A DNA stretch of 64,000 bases, taken from the IMG/VR virus record IMGVR_UViG_3300020203_000013, positions 1 through 64,000 of that record; one strand, given 5' to 3'. Shown here piece after piece: positions 39,271 to 48,570 of this stretch. The stretch comes from a virus. How positions within the stretch are numbered: the stretch's first letter is position 1; every line of letters begins with the position of its first letter. The position numbers were made by a program, and so were the translations under genes. The notes below the pieces were generated by a model that did no database searches, was not told where the DNA came from, and saw nothing but the letters and a program-made list of their open reading frames with translations.

Positions 39271-41010
39271 CTAGATAGTAAGAGAGAACTTTATTTTTCC
39301 ACAATCCCATATTCTTCTATACCTGGTGTAGTTAAATACTAACTCAGATTCAGTCAAACTAGAATCATATTTATCCCCTAATAATACCTTAAGTCTCTTC
39401 TTTTGGAAAGCCCTTCTGTGAAATAATTTCTTCCCTAAGACATAATAATATCTGGGATCTACTAAGGATTCCTGGGTAAACCCTAAAGTCTTATATAGAT
39501 TACCACTAGAATACCTTAAATCTGCAAATGAAACTATTTTTACTGGTTTATAGTTGTTTTTGAAATAAGAAAGGAGTTTGCCCGCGCCCCCTTGAACCCT
39601 ATAACTACTTAGACTGCAAAACCTAACTAACTCCCAATTGCCATTTTTAGTATCTGAAAAGCTCATTACAGAGACTAACTCCTCTTTAAAATAGAGTCCT
39701 AAGTGGGTAGTGGCCTTACAATACCCCTGAAGGTGGTTTAAATTATAGAAATTTCTAGTGCAGGTTGAATCTCTTATTTCCAGTACTTGGCACTTTCTAG
39801 CATATATCGAAGGCAGGCTATTAGATACTTTATTTTTAAGTATATTCATCCAGATAGTCTTCTTACTGGAATCTAAAATCTCTGATTCAAGGACTGTTAA
39901 CAGCTCAATTCCCTTTTCTCTACAAAGTTTGGTTTTTTTAGAGGACGCTCTTTTTTCGTCAAGAGTTTCCTGCCTGTTAAATGAGTGCCAGTACAGGCCA
40001 TTGATCTCTATTGCTAGGTTTTTCTCTGGAATAAATAAGTCCAGTTCTCCGTCTATAATGTCCCTGGTGTTTGTTTCTATATTTGTAATTCCGAGAGATT
40101 TTAAATAAGTTTCAAATTCTAACTCATAAGAGGACCTAAAAAAGTACTCTACTTTTAATCCAAAGTCAGAGAAGTCTCTTATAACTTTAGTAGCAGATAC
40201 CCCTAATATACCTGCTATAGAGGTCAAATCCCTCTTTAGGGTATTATGCATTATAAACAACCACTTCTTATACTTTGACTTATTTTCAAGAAACTTAAGA
40301 ATCTTAAGGTCTATATGTTTTTGTTTAAAGTTTTTAACTCCATAGTTACTTATTGATGTTTTCTTTGATTGCTCTTTAAACTTATCAGATAAGACGTAGT
40401 AATTTACTCCATATTTAAGATTAGTAGTACTCTTCTTTTTACTCTCGTACTGTTCCTTTTTAACAGGATCTTGCATGGTTTCTTTAAAGGAGTTTGCTGC
40501 TTTCTTTTTTAGTTCTTCACTCTTTAAAGGACTTTCTACTCCATGGTTGCGTATCATAGAGGACTTAAACTTTTCCTTAATTCTTAAACTTCTTAGTGCA
40601 GATTTAACTCCATGATTTGAATATAAAGTATCTAAAGATTTGCTATAAAACTCTGGTACTTGCAAGGCATGTTCTGTATGATACCTCTCTAACATGGTTA
40701 ACTTCATTCTTGACATGTTAGCTTTTCTAGACTCGGTGCAGTTGTTGCTACAGAATTCATTATATACGCCTGCTCTCCAGTAATTTACTAACTTTCCACA
40801 TTTACATATCGGTGCGCTGAGCTGGTCATTAAGGATGCAATATACCCTTTCAGATATACTAGAGGTAGAGGATAAAAAACTAGTCTTTTCAAGTAGTTCT
40901 GAGTATAACTTAGGTTCATTGGCTTGGAGATAGGATTTTACGCATCGTGAACGATACAACGTACCATCCTCTCTGACCATCTTAGCCTTTAATTCTTCTT
41001 TAAAACTCAT
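39271..41010 (-). CDS. Free-standing homing endonuclease-like protein, 579 aa
   Basis: The N-terminus has a possible zinc knuckle, CKCGK (69-73) with FCSNNC (86-91). About residues 125-230 hold four repeats of N(Y/H)GVxxxxxS type, DNA-binding repeats common in phage mobile endonucleases. A PD-(D/E)XK or Vsr-like core follows: GELDLFIP, AIEINGLYWHS (about 313-335) and a later KGIELLTVLE. The C-terminal third resembles an N-acetyltransferase-like domain also seen in these large phage proteins (LGLYFKEELVSVMSF; GGAGKLLSYF). It lies alone between a terminator and a promoter, with no visible promoter of its own. Expected to be a selfish gene moving between phages. Confidence 0.8.
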   Translation of the reverse strand: MSFKEELKAKMVREDGTLYRSRCVKSYLQANEPKLYSELLEKTSFLSSTSSISERVYCILNDQLSAPICKCGKLVNYWRAGVYNEFCSNNCTESRKANMSRMKLTMLERYHTEHALQVPEFYSKSLDTLYSNHGVKSALRSLRIKEKFKSSMIRNHGVESPLKSEELKKKAANSFKETMQDPVKKEQYESKKKSTTNLKYGVNYYVLSDKFKEQSKKTSISNYGVKNFKQKHIDLKILKFLENKSKYKKWLFIMHNTLKRDLTSIAGILGVSATKVIRDFSDFGLKVEYFFRSSYELEFETYLKSLGITNIETNTRDIIDGELDLFIPEKNLAIEINGLYWHSFNRQETLDEKRASSKKTKLCREKGIELLTVLESEILDSSKKTIWMNILKNKVSNSLPSIYARKCQVLEIRDSTCTRNFYNLNHLQGYCKATTHLGLYFKEELVSVMSFSDTKNGNWELVRFCSLSSYRVQGGAGKLLSYFKNNYKPVKIVSFADLRYSSGNLYKTLGFTQESLVDPRYYYVLGKKLFHRRAFQKKRLKVLLGDKYDSSLTESELVFNYTRYRRIWDCGKIKFSLTI

Positions 41011-41029
41011 ATGTTACGTAGATGATAGC

Positions 41030-41060
41030 AAAAAAAAAGAGCCAGGTCTACACCTAGCTC
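41030..41060 (-). terminator. Intrinsic terminator after the tail tube gene
   Basis: GAGCTAGGT-GTAG-ACCTGGCTC is a 9-bp stem with one G-U pair, followed by nine T residues on the minus strand. It separates the tail tube gene from the homing endonuclease. Confidence 0.92.
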
Positions 41061-41084
41061 TTTTTTCAGTCATGCGATTAGAAA

Positions 41085-43400
41085 TTACTCGCCTTGTGAT
41101 TCAATAGTTTTAGTTACTAAATCTACTTCCGCAAATCCTCTAATTACTGTTACTTCGTTAGTTCCCCTGAAAGCAAATGTCTGAGTAGCGTTTCCTTCTA
41201 GAGGTGTATTTGTATTTTCTTCAGTAATTCTGAGATTATTACAAACAACAGTCTTTATTGGGTACTCTCTTAAAGAACCATCAGTAACGTCATATATACG
41301 TTTAATTCCGTTAACATAGTATTCATCACCAAACATATCTGGAGATAGAACTTTTCTGTCTAGCCCCGAACCACCAGCTTCCTGGTCAGTTTGTTGGTAA
41401 ATCATAACTACTGCTGTAAGATTACTCTTAGCAAATAAGTCAACAATAGCAATGTCTGTTAATGTTCCAGACTTGTATTTATTAAGCTTTCCTGCAAAAG
41501 TGGCATACTGCTCTAAGTCACTTGCTGTAGCGTCCAAACTTACTGTAAACTTGATAGGCAAAGTCAAAGGTCTAGCGTAGTTGTTTAATCTACCTAGCTC
41601 TTTTAAAGGCTCTCTAGTTAGGCTTGAAGTAATAGTAGCTGTTTGAAGTCTTAATGCAGCCTCATAATCCCCAATTAGGATTGTTGAGTTTACAGTAGGA
41701 GATGTATTTACTAATACCGCACTTCCGTCATCAATTGCTCCAGAAGCCGTAGTAGACAGATCGATTCTTCGACTAACTTCAGAGACTCCAGATATTGTAG
41801 TATTGAATGCGTTTCCTGATACCAATACTGTAATTGCTGATCCTACGTAGTCAGCGTCAACTCCGCACAAGCTATTAACAAATGCTCCTGATGCTGTAGA
41901 AACTGCTGAACTAGATTCCCCTAGTCTTAGGTTCGGCCAAACCGAGCCTCCTAAGGTGATACTTCCATTATTAAAGTTACCTGAAAGACTATTGCTTGCG
42001 CCGATAATCTCTCTAGATGGTCCATTTTTACCTGGGCCGTCTACAACTCTAACTTTTAATCCTACGAATCTACCTAGATCTACTTTACTTTCAACGGTAT
42101 TGTTAAAAGTAATACTTGCTCCACTGATTGCAGCGCCAGTTAGTACAGACTTAAGGAGTAAATCTGGATCTACTAAGTAGACTTCAATTTGTCCTTGTCT
42201 TACTGAACCGACATCTTCTACGTCATCAGATGAGATTGGGGCAAAATATTTAGCTGAGACATAGCTAGAGTCTGCACCGCCTGGTCTCCCTGCTTCTCCA
42301 ACTTCAACGGCATAACCGTTGGCAGCATAGAAAGCAAAAACTTTATCGCTGTTTTGAAAACTAGATCTTCCTGCTGGAAGAACGTTAGATAAAGCTGAGT
42401 TTGTACCATTTGAGTAAAAGGCTAAGGTATTTACACTAGAATCGTACAAAAAGTATTCAGTTACGTTTGTTGGAATACAATCATTTAAATCAAATACAGG
42501 AATGGCTTTACTTTCTCCAATGGCTAATCCACCAGTGGCAGAAAAGGTAAGGAGAACTGAAGGTCTACCTGCTAGATCTTTCTTTAAAAATCCTAAAGTT
42601 TTATTGTCTAACTTAGGTACAGCCAAAGGAGATGCAAGAGACATCTTTAAAAATGTTTTTGCTCCTAAAGTAGCTGCTAGTATTTCTCCAGCTGCTGAGT
42701 TAGCTCCAACTCTCCACTCTTCCCACGAAAGGAATCTTGCAGAGTTAAGTAACCACTGTTTTTGCTCGGACTCAGCTGCATAGTCTTCGTTAGCCATGTC
42801 TGAGGTAGAGTAAGTTAGTGTAAGGTTGTTAACAAATACGTCTTTTAGAAGTTTAGTGAATTCAATACTATCATTGGCAGAACCTAAAGAACATTCAGAT
42901 TGAATAGGACTCCAGATATCTACACCTTTAGAGATTCCGCACTCTCTACCAAAATCTGGTAGTGCTACTCCGTGAAGGTATGCTAAGGCAGTTCCACCAG
43001 GAGAGTCTTTAATGACGATGTTTGCTTTACCTGTGCCAGATGCAGCAGGTAATCCAGAAAAAGCGGTGGCATTTAAGTCACCCTCACTGGTATCTCCAAA
43101 TCCACCAACAGTACCATTAAAGGTAACTCCATCAGATTGTCTGATGTTGTGATTAAGATTTTGAGTTGGCACTTTTGCTAAAGTCGCCATTGTATAAATT
43201 GATCCGTAATCGTGCCCTTCCAAAGTTATTGCAACTTCTGGAGAGTCATCAACGATGTCTGTTAGATTGAGGTCTCCTAACTGAAACACGTCCTCAGTAT
43301 TAAAGGTTGTTGAACTTCCAAGAGTTCTAATTCTGTAAAGAATTCTACCTTCTGCTTGTACGGACTGAGAAGCATAAATAATCCTAGTTCTTCTTGCCAT
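41085..43400 (-). CDS. Putative major tail (tube) protein with large insertion, 771 aa
   Basis: The N-terminal 100 residues (DSPEVAITLEGHDYGSI) and C-terminal 200 residues (LPIKFTVSLDATASDLEQY; NATQTFAFRGTNEVTVI) show the strand patterns of tail tube proteins; the 450 residues between are probably surface-exposed beta domains. Position before the tail chaperones and its strong terminator suit a highly expressed structural protein. A contractile sheath is an alternative, but no sheath motif is visible. AAGGAG lies upstream of the ATG. Confidence 0.6.
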   Translation of the reverse strand: MARRTRIIYASQSVQAEGRILYRIRTLGSSTTFNTEDVFQLGDLNLTDIVDDSPEVAITLEGHDYGSIYTMATLAKVPTQNLNHNIRQSDGVTFNGTVGGFGDTSEGDLNATAFSGLPAASGTGKANIVIKDSPGGTALAYLHGVALPDFGRECGISKGVDIWSPIQSECSLGSANDSIEFTKLLKDVFVNNLTLTYSTSDMANEDYAAESEQKQWLLNSARFLSWEEWRVGANSAAGEILAATLGAKTFLKMSLASPLAVPKLDNKTLGFLKKDLAGRPSVLLTFSATGGLAIGESKAIPVFDLNDCIPTNVTEYFLYDSSVNTLAFYSNGTNSALSNVLPAGRSSFQNSDKVFAFYAANGYAVEVGEAGRPGGADSSYVSAKYFAPISSDDVEDVGSVRQGQIEVYLVDPDLLLKSVLTGAAISGASITFNNTVESKVDLGRFVGLKVRVVDGPGKNGPSREIIGASNSLSGNFNNGSITLGGSVWPNLRLGESSSAVSTASGAFVNSLCGVDADYVGSAITVLVSGNAFNTTISGVSEVSRRIDLSTTASGAIDDGSAVLVNTSPTVNSTILIGDYEAALRLQTATITSSLTREPLKELGRLNNYARPLTLPIKFTVSLDATASDLEQYATFAGKLNKYKSGTLTDIAIVDLFAKSNLTAVVMIYQQTDQEAGGSGLDRKVLSPDMFGDEYYVNGIKRIYDVTDGSLREYPIKTVVCNNLRITEENTNTPLEGNATQTFAFRGTNEVTVIRGFAEVDLVTKTIESQGE

Positions 43401-43430
43401 TTTGTATAAATGTACTCCTTAGCCTAAAAT

Positions 43431-44477
43431 TTACGATGTCTGTCCCTTCACTATTAATGAATCCAGACCTCCTGGAGCTGCATCTAACCCATTAAATTTA
43501 CCTACCAACTTGGGATCTCTATCTGTTTTAGAGCAAGTAGTTAAGCGAATTTTTCCCATGTGTCTCATTGAGTCAGACATATTTCCACGAGGACTAGTAT
43601 CGAACAAGACCTCTACTTTAATAAAGTACAATAAATTCCCATTACCAGGATTTAAAGTCAGGTAACTTCTATATGTTTTTCCATTAAAGTGAATGTCTTT
43701 TATAAAATCTTCATTGATTACCCCGTGTTGTTTTAGGGGTTGTCCAGATCTGTTAAAGTCTATGACTGGGGAGTGCTTGTTAAACAATCCAGACTCTATA
43801 ACATCCAATAGGCTTCTCCTATTGGCTAAACTGGTAGCAAATACGTCTATACAGTAGCTACGTTCAAATTTCACCCCTGGTCCAATTTGAAACCCGTGAA
43901 GTCCCTGTTTTTCAGGATATACTGCCACTATAGGGATGTTGGGGGTATTTTCTTGAGAAGGCCATCCGTCCAGGACAGCTACCATGTGAAATGAAAAATC
44001 TATACTGGTTGGGGTCAAAGTTGCCGCGATTCCTGATGGAGTCGTTGGGGCTGGATATCTTACCCTACCCTTTTCATAGTCTATTTGATACCAGGACCTG
44101 TCCATCTCAGAACCTGACTGGTCATAGACCTTTATAGAAGTCAGCTCCCTTTCTGTAGGTATTGAGTAAGAGCTTTGGTCAAAAGGGGTCCCGTAGGTGG
44201 AGACATAAGCACTAGTAGTTACTTCATAAATATCACAAGAATTAATTGGGGACCTTTCAAAACTATTTAGACCTCTACCTTTGGTCTTATATAAAGAACC
44301 AAAGGGATTGCTGGGATCTATTACTTTATAATCTGTTCGTTGAATTCCATTATAAAGTTGGGAATCATAGACTAAAGGTACATTCTGTACTTCTTGACTA
44401 AATTCTGGAGCTAGTATAGCTTCTTTTATATAGGAAATTAGTGATAGATGTTCTAGTTCTGTTCTGCTTAAGGACAT
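43431..44477 (-). CDS. Putative tail completion or head-tail structural protein, 348 aa
   Basis: A mixed protein with a helical N-terminus, beta-rich middle (FHMVAVLDGWPS; VDYE-like YQIDYEKGRVRYP) and a C-terminal half containing SYCIDVFATSLANRRSLLDVIESGLF, a strand-helix pattern common in tail terminator or minor tail proteins. It lies just before the tail tube gene. No certain family. Confidence 0.55.
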   Translation of the reverse strand: MSLSRTELEHLSLISYIKEAILAPEFSQEVQNVPLVYDSQLYNGIQRTDYKVIDPSNPFGSLYKTKGRGLNSFERSPINSCDIYEVTTSAYVSTYGTPFDQSSYSIPTERELTSIKVYDQSGSEMDRSWYQIDYEKGRVRYPAPTTPSGIAATLTPTSIDFSFHMVAVLDGWPSQENTPNIPIVAVYPEKQGLHGFQIGPGVKFERSYCIDVFATSLANRRSLLDVIESGLFNKHSPVIDFNRSGQPLKQHGVINEDFIKDIHFNGKTYRSYLTLNPGNGNLLYFIKVEVLFDTSPRGNMSDSMRHMGKIRLTTCSKTDRDPKLVGKFNGLDAAPGGLDSLIVKGQTS

Positions 44478-44483
44478 TTACCT

Positions 44484-44843
44484 TTATAAAACAACTAACT
44501 TTATAACGACTACTGCAATTCCTGCTGCTGTCGTATACAGTGTAATTCTTCTCCACTTAGCTGCTGATGCTTTATATATTAAAACATCTTGCTTAGCTGA
44601 GATTAACTGATCAGTTAAACCCTTAGCTTGATTATCTCTTTCATCCAGTTTGGAGTATAAATCCTTAACCAGTAGTTCACAAGAACTTAAGGTAGATAAA
44701 TCCCTTTCGGAAGCATCAAGTAAAGTAATTACATCTATTGAGTCTGAGTCTTTAATACAGACCTCTGCGTTAGCTATTCCTACTCCTATTTGATTTATCA
44801 AAAACAATACTAATATACTGTAAATAAAGTACTTTTTGGCCAT
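44484..44843 (-). CDS. Small exported membrane protein with C-terminal anchor, 119 aa
   Basis: An N-terminal signal-like hydrophobic segment (YFIYSILVLFLINQIGVGIANA) with a plausible cleavage after NA, a periplasmic coiled-coil-like middle (KLDERDNQAKGLTDQLISAK), and a C-terminal helix (TTAAGIAVVVIKLVVL). This topology could suit a spanin-like or envelope-associated protein. It belongs to a run of small membrane proteins at 44484-47095. Confidence 0.55.
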   Translation of the reverse strand: MAKKYFIYSILVLFLINQIGVGIANAEVCIKDSDSIDVITLLDASERDLSTLSSCELLVKDLYSKLDERDNQAKGLTDQLISAKQDVLIYKASAAKWRRITLYTTAAGIAVVVIKLVVL

Positions 44844-44844
44844 A

Positions 44845-45294
44845 TTAGTCTTTAATTCCTCGTTTAGCTTTTATACGTTTAACGTCTTCCAACATTTTAT
44901 CCTTTAATTCTTTAGATGTCAGTTTAGATAGGGACTTTCTAAGAACACTATTAGCTAGTGCATCTAACTTCTTTTTACCATTTAAAGTATTAATTCTAGA
45001 TAATAATAGTTCATTATCTTTCTTATTTTGATCTAAGGCCTGTTGTAGTATTTGAATTTGTCCCGCCAAAGCCTGAGCTTCTAGCTCTTTTTGATTCATA
45101 TAAAGACTTAAGGAGTATAACCCTAAGGTTATTACTACAGTTAAAGCTATCCAGTTAGTTAGAGCCCACTTAATCAATACCCCAAAGAAGGTAGAATTTT
45201 CTATATTAATAATTGCTGACTGTCTTCTAGTTTCAACAAAGTTGGAAATCTTTGACGATGGTTTTATGTTACTTGGTGTCTTTTTGGTGGCCAT
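44845..45294 (-). CDS. Membrane-anchored coiled-coil protein (i-spanin-like), 149 aa
   Basis: A cytoplasmic N-terminus of about 43 residues, one membrane helix (WIALTVVITLGLYSLSLYM, about 47-65) and a long coiled coil after it. Inner-membrane spanins have this order, though usually with a shorter N-terminal tail. It lies directly between another membrane protein and a two-helix holin-like protein, which strengthens the lysis idea. No outer-membrane spanin lipoprotein is obvious here. Confidence 0.55.
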   Translation of the reverse strand: MATKKTPSNIKPSSKISNFVETRRQSAIINIENSTFFGVLIKWALTNWIALTVVITLGLYSLSLYMNQKELEAQALAGQIQILQQALDQNKKDNELLLSRINTLNGKKKLDALANSVLRKSLSKLTSKELKDKMLEDVKRIKAKRGIKD

Positions 45295-45296
45295 TT

Positions 45297-45710
45297 TTAT
45301 TTACCCTGCTTTGGTAGAAATTTCTTTAAGTCTGCATTGGAAGTACCAGTATCCAACTTCTTAATTACTTCTGAAGTGGATTTTCCGTCTGTATAATAAC
45401 TGACACCTTTAATAGCTAAGATTCCTGTAATTACTGCTGTAGAAAATAGTAGCACATGGGACAAAGCTGAGTCGTAAAGAACAGTCTCGGTGTGGGTAAT
45501 AATTGTCGCTAGGCCCTCTTTGGTCAGGTACCCTAGTTTATATAAGGCAGTTGATCTCTCTATTACTTCTAATAGGATCACTTTTAAACTTAGCCAAGCT
45601 CCGATCAGTAAAAATATAAAGGTCCAAAAGGCCAAGAACTTAAAGGATATTAATTGCCATTTAAGTTTACCTAACCAGTTAGTCCAATCTTCCTTATCTA
45701 GTAGAGACAC
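45297..45710 (-). CDS. Two-helix membrane protein (holin-like), 137 aa
   Basis: Membrane helices at about residues 27-48 (LAFWTFIFLLIGAWLSLKVIL) and 84-103 (SHVLLFSTAVITGILAIKGV) are joined by a polar loop, and the C-terminus is charged. Size and topology would fit a holin. The stop of the preceding gene touches its start. No endolysin is encoded nearby. Confidence 0.55.
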   Translation of the reverse strand: MSLLDKEDWTNWLGKLKWQLISFKFLAFWTFIFLLIGAWLSLKVILLEVIERSTALYKLGYLTKEGLATIITHTETVLYDSALSHVLLFSTAVITGILAIKGVSYYTDGKSTSEVIKKLDTGTSNADLKKFLPKQGK

Positions 45711-46693
45711 TAATACTTAGAAACGTCACGAATCCGCTTCTCTAACTCCTCTACAGTGTGTTGGTTTCCATTATCTGAATGGAAAACTCTGGCCATCTTA
45801 AGAACTGATTTGTCTCCACACATTCCTATCAACCTAGACAACTCTTTATGATCTTTTTCATTTATTAAATCTTGAATGAATACTTCTCTTTTAACTGAAG
45901 CAGATGTCTGAGTCTGTGTGTACTTATTAACCTTTGTAGGGTCGTAGTTAACTCCAGCCGCGCTGGGGGCTTTGGATTTTTCGTCAGATCCAGAGACTAC
46001 TTGAGATCCTTCCCTTGTAAGTTCGGGCGTTAGAACGTGGTGTCTTTTACTTAGATTTGCAGATTCGGCATTTCTTAAAGCTTGCTCTTCCTTAGAATTA
46101 ACAATCCTAGTAACAGGTTCTCCATGTTCTGAGAGCATAATCACTCCAGCTTTTTTAGTACTTTTTGATGCCTCTCTGCCTCTTTGTAGATCATCACCGC
46201 TGGTGACTTTAGCTGAGTCTAACTTGTTAGTTTCAACTAACTGTCTAATAGGATCTTTAGTTTGAATTGAATTATCAGGGTCTCTTTCTATAGACCCTAC
46301 TGCATCTGGATGTCTCATTTTTCGAAGATTTTCTGTGGCATTTTTAGCAGATGTTGCTTTTTTCAAAGATCCTGACTCTAAAGTTATAAGCTTTTTGCCT
46401 TTTACCTTAGGTTTAACAATTCCACCTTCATTCTCCTCAGTATCTTTTCCAGCCACGTCCTCATCATCTGCGATAGTCGAATTAGAATTTTCAACTAGAA
46501 AATCTTTGTCTGAAATAAAGTCAGATAGCCAAGTATTAAAGTCTGATCTGCTGATTCCCTTTTTTACAGAAGCTGTGACATGTTCGAATATAGACTCCAG
46601 AGACCTTGCTTGGCCCGATGCCCATTCTAGTTTTAATGACACCATAGGGAGGTTGCCAATAAATCTTAAATTCGATGTTGTACTTGTATGCAT
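45710..46693 (-). CDS. Hypothetical protein, 327 aa, disordered centre
   Basis: An N-terminal domain of about 75 residues is followed by a long Lys/Glu/Ser-rich, probably disordered region, and a C-terminal helical domain (SASVKREVFIQDLINEKDHKELSRLI). It overlaps the next gene by one base. It lies between membrane protein genes. Function unknown; perhaps a scaffold- or assembly-related protein. Confidence 0.55.
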   Translation of the reverse strand: MHTSTTSNLRFIGNLPMVSLKLEWASGQARSLESIFEHVTASVKKGISRSDFNTWLSDFISDKDFLVENSNSTIADDEDVAGKDTEENEGGIVKPKVKGKKLITLESGSLKKATSAKNATENLRKMRHPDAVGSIERDPDNSIQTKDPIRQLVETNKLDSAKVTSGDDLQRGREASKSTKKAGVIMLSEHGEPVTRIVNSKEEQALRNAESANLSKRHHVLTPELTREGSQVVSGSDEKSKAPSAAGVNYDPTKVNKYTQTQTSASVKREVFIQDLINEKDHKELSRLIGMCGDKSVLKMARVFHSDNGNQHTVEELEKRIRDVSKY

Positions 46694-46711
46694 AAACTAT
46701 ATTACCTTATA

Positions 46712-47095
46712 TTAATCTTCTCTAGATGTCCTATTATAATCAATTTTCTTCTTTAAATCAATATTATCAATTATAAAATGTAGAATATTACTAATCCTCT
46801 GACTTACTAGTATTATTACGAATAAGTTCAATGGGTTATAATTAACTAACTGAGGTAGCTCATCAAAGTACCAAAAAATTACGGACCAAATTAAAGAAAC
46901 CCAGAAGCTCTTACAGTATCCACAGAATAATAAATAAGTTAAGTAATCGTTTAATTTCGTAAACCTTGTAGTTATATTTAATATAAAAGTTATAACTGGT
47001 TGAAATATAACACTTTTAGTTACTGAAACACTTATCTCTACTAAAAAAGATAGAAGGAGTAAACTACTTACTATTTGCATATCGGGCTTGAACAT
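46712..47095 (-). CDS. Multi-pass membrane protein resembling DUF1360, 127 aa
   Basis: About four hydrophobic helices are visible. FCGYCKSFWVSL in the middle resembles the C-x-x-C-x-x-F/W signature of the DUF1360 family of membrane proteins found in phages and bacteria. The end is charged. It overlaps the preceding structural gene by 32 bases; an internal ATG at 47080 is a possible start. Function unknown. Confidence 0.6.
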   Translation of the reverse strand: MFKPDMQIVSSLLLLSFLVEISVSVTKSVIFQPVITFILNITTRFTKLNDYLTYLLFCGYCKSFWVSLIWSVIFWYFDELPQLVNYNPLNLFVIILVSQRISNILHFIIDNIDLKKKIDYNRTSRED

Positions 47096-47831
47096 ACTTT
47101 ACTGCGTTTTCTACTGCGGGTTGTATTACCATGGATTGAATTTCTTCCTCACTTAATACTCCCGCAAACCAGTTTTTTCCTGCCTTACCTGACTGTGGGT
47201 GCTTCAACTGCTCTAAGGAGTAGGAATATCCTGCTGACTTTAACCTAGAGTTTATACTCAACTTTTCTTCTCCAGATGTAATGGTCCATAAATGTCCATC
47301 TCCAAATCTCCCTAGCTGTCCTGGAGAACGACCTTTTATTGCTTCATAAGCATCTAAACTAATCCAATATAGATCGTTTCCAAAAGAACCGACTAAGAAG
47401 TAAACTAACCACTGTATTGGAGCCGTTCCAGTTACATCCCCTTCTTTTCCAAAACCGCAAAATCCATCCGATAACAGGACTAATTCTAACTCTGAGTCTG
47501 GAGACACGCTAGTAGCGGCTAGGGCAAAGTTATTCCTAATTTCCGTCTCTATAGAACTTATATACCCTCCTTGTAAGAAGGACGTTGGATCTTGTGAGGC
47601 TACAACACTGGAGCTAAAGTACTCCGCTTGTATTTCTGCAAAGACCTGTAGAGTTTTTGATATAAAATAGTTTTGGACAGATGAAGTTAATAACTGCTTC
47701 TTTAACTCAGCGATGTAGGTAGTTTTAAGAGTTTTTTCTATGTCTTTGATGAGGGTATTTATTTGGCCGCCAATCGCTGCCTCTGCTTTTGTAGCATTTG
47801 CTTTTAATTTAACTTTAATTCCACTTACCAT
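47064..47831 (-). CDS. Putative head-tail connector protein, 255 aa
   Basis: A helical N-terminus (KATKAEAAIGGQINTLIKDIEKTL) precedes a mixed domain. The centre contains WLVYFLVGSFGNDLYWISLDAYEAIKGR and GRFGDGHLWTI in separate segments. Order after two neck-protein candidates fits a tail completion or HK97 gp10-like protein. It overlaps the upstream gene by 7 bases. Family uncertain. Confidence 0.55.
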   Translation of the reverse strand: MVSGIKVKLKANATKAEAAIGGQINTLIKDIEKTLKTTYIAELKKQLLTSSVQNYFISKTLQVFAEIQAEYFSSSVVASQDPTSFLQGGYISSIETEIRNNFALAATSVSPDSELELVLLSDGFCGFGKEGDVTGTAPIQWLVYFLVGSFGNDLYWISLDAYEAIKGRSPGQLGRFGDGHLWTITSGEEKLSINSRLKSAGYSYSLEQLKHPQSGKAGKNWFAGVLSEEEIQSMVIQPAVENAVKYVQARYANSK

Positions 47832-48568
47832 ATGTCGTCACCAGAAGTTATTGGTGGAACTGTCGGTGTAACCACTGAGGCTTGATTAGAAACTTGCCCC
47901 TGCTCCGCCACATTTATTCTTGGATCTGCATCATAGCCCGTATCAACGCTTGAGTCAACCTGGGTTGTAGATAGGTATAACTGAGTAATATGTTTACTAC
48001 CAAGGCCTTTTAGGTATGCAGGCACTTCGACTTTATAAGTTACTCCGTCAATTATGAATGACTTAGCATCTCTACAGATGGGGTAGTGCTTTTCATAAGT
48101 TTTAAGTCTGGTTATTTGCATTCCATCTCTTCCAGCAGGCAAGTCTTCGAATCCAGGACTGTCCACTCCCCTAGATAATTTGTTTTCAGTAACTACGGCT
48201 TTTATGCATATGCTATTTGGGGACGTTAGTACTCCCGCGCCCGCACATACTGGACAAACGGCGGTGTTTAATACTCTAGGATTGGGAATGCTAGGATTAT
48301 ACTGTACACCACTGGCCGTTACTACGTTAAATGGTTGGGGATAAACGGTTGAAGCAAATCCAGTTGTAGGAAATATAGTTACTGGTCTTAAAAAGTTACT
48401 ATCCCAGTTATTAGTTGAAGAATTCTGAATGTTATCAAATAAACAGTTTGGGCATTTAACAGAGTAAGGCTCTAAGTTAACCTGAATCTTTCGACCCATT
48501 TTATCTATGTACTCATTAAATCCTACCTTAAATTCCTTTTTAAGGGAGGTAGGTATATTTAAAGACAT
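47825..48568 (-). CDS. Putative neck protein with two CxxC knuckles, 247 aa
   Basis: CPNC (about 39-42) and CPVC (about 109-112) could form one zinc site. The N-terminus is polar; the C-terminus is proline-rich and probably flexible. I recall similar zinc-knuckle proteins in the head-tail region of some large phages. It lies two bases after the 209-residue gene. Connector role inferred from synteny. Confidence 0.55.
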   Translation of the reverse strand: MSLNIPTSLKKEFKVGFNEYIDKMGRKIQVNLEPYSVKCPNCLFDNIQNSSTNNWDSNFLRPVTIFPTTGFASTVYPQPFNVVTASGVQYNPSIPNPRVLNTAVCPVCAGAGVLTSPNSICIKAVVTENKLSRGVDSPGFEDLPAGRDGMQITRLKTYEKHYPICRDAKSFIIDGVTYKVEVPAYLKGLGSKHITQLYLSTTQVDSSVDTGYDADPRINVAEQGQVSNQASVVTPTVPPITSGDDIW

Positions 48569-48570
48569 AA

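Noticed and set aside
41085-43400. Contractile tail sheath
   Set aside because: No sheath-like domain order or adjacent tube gene seen; a tube protein fits the ends better, although this is not settled.
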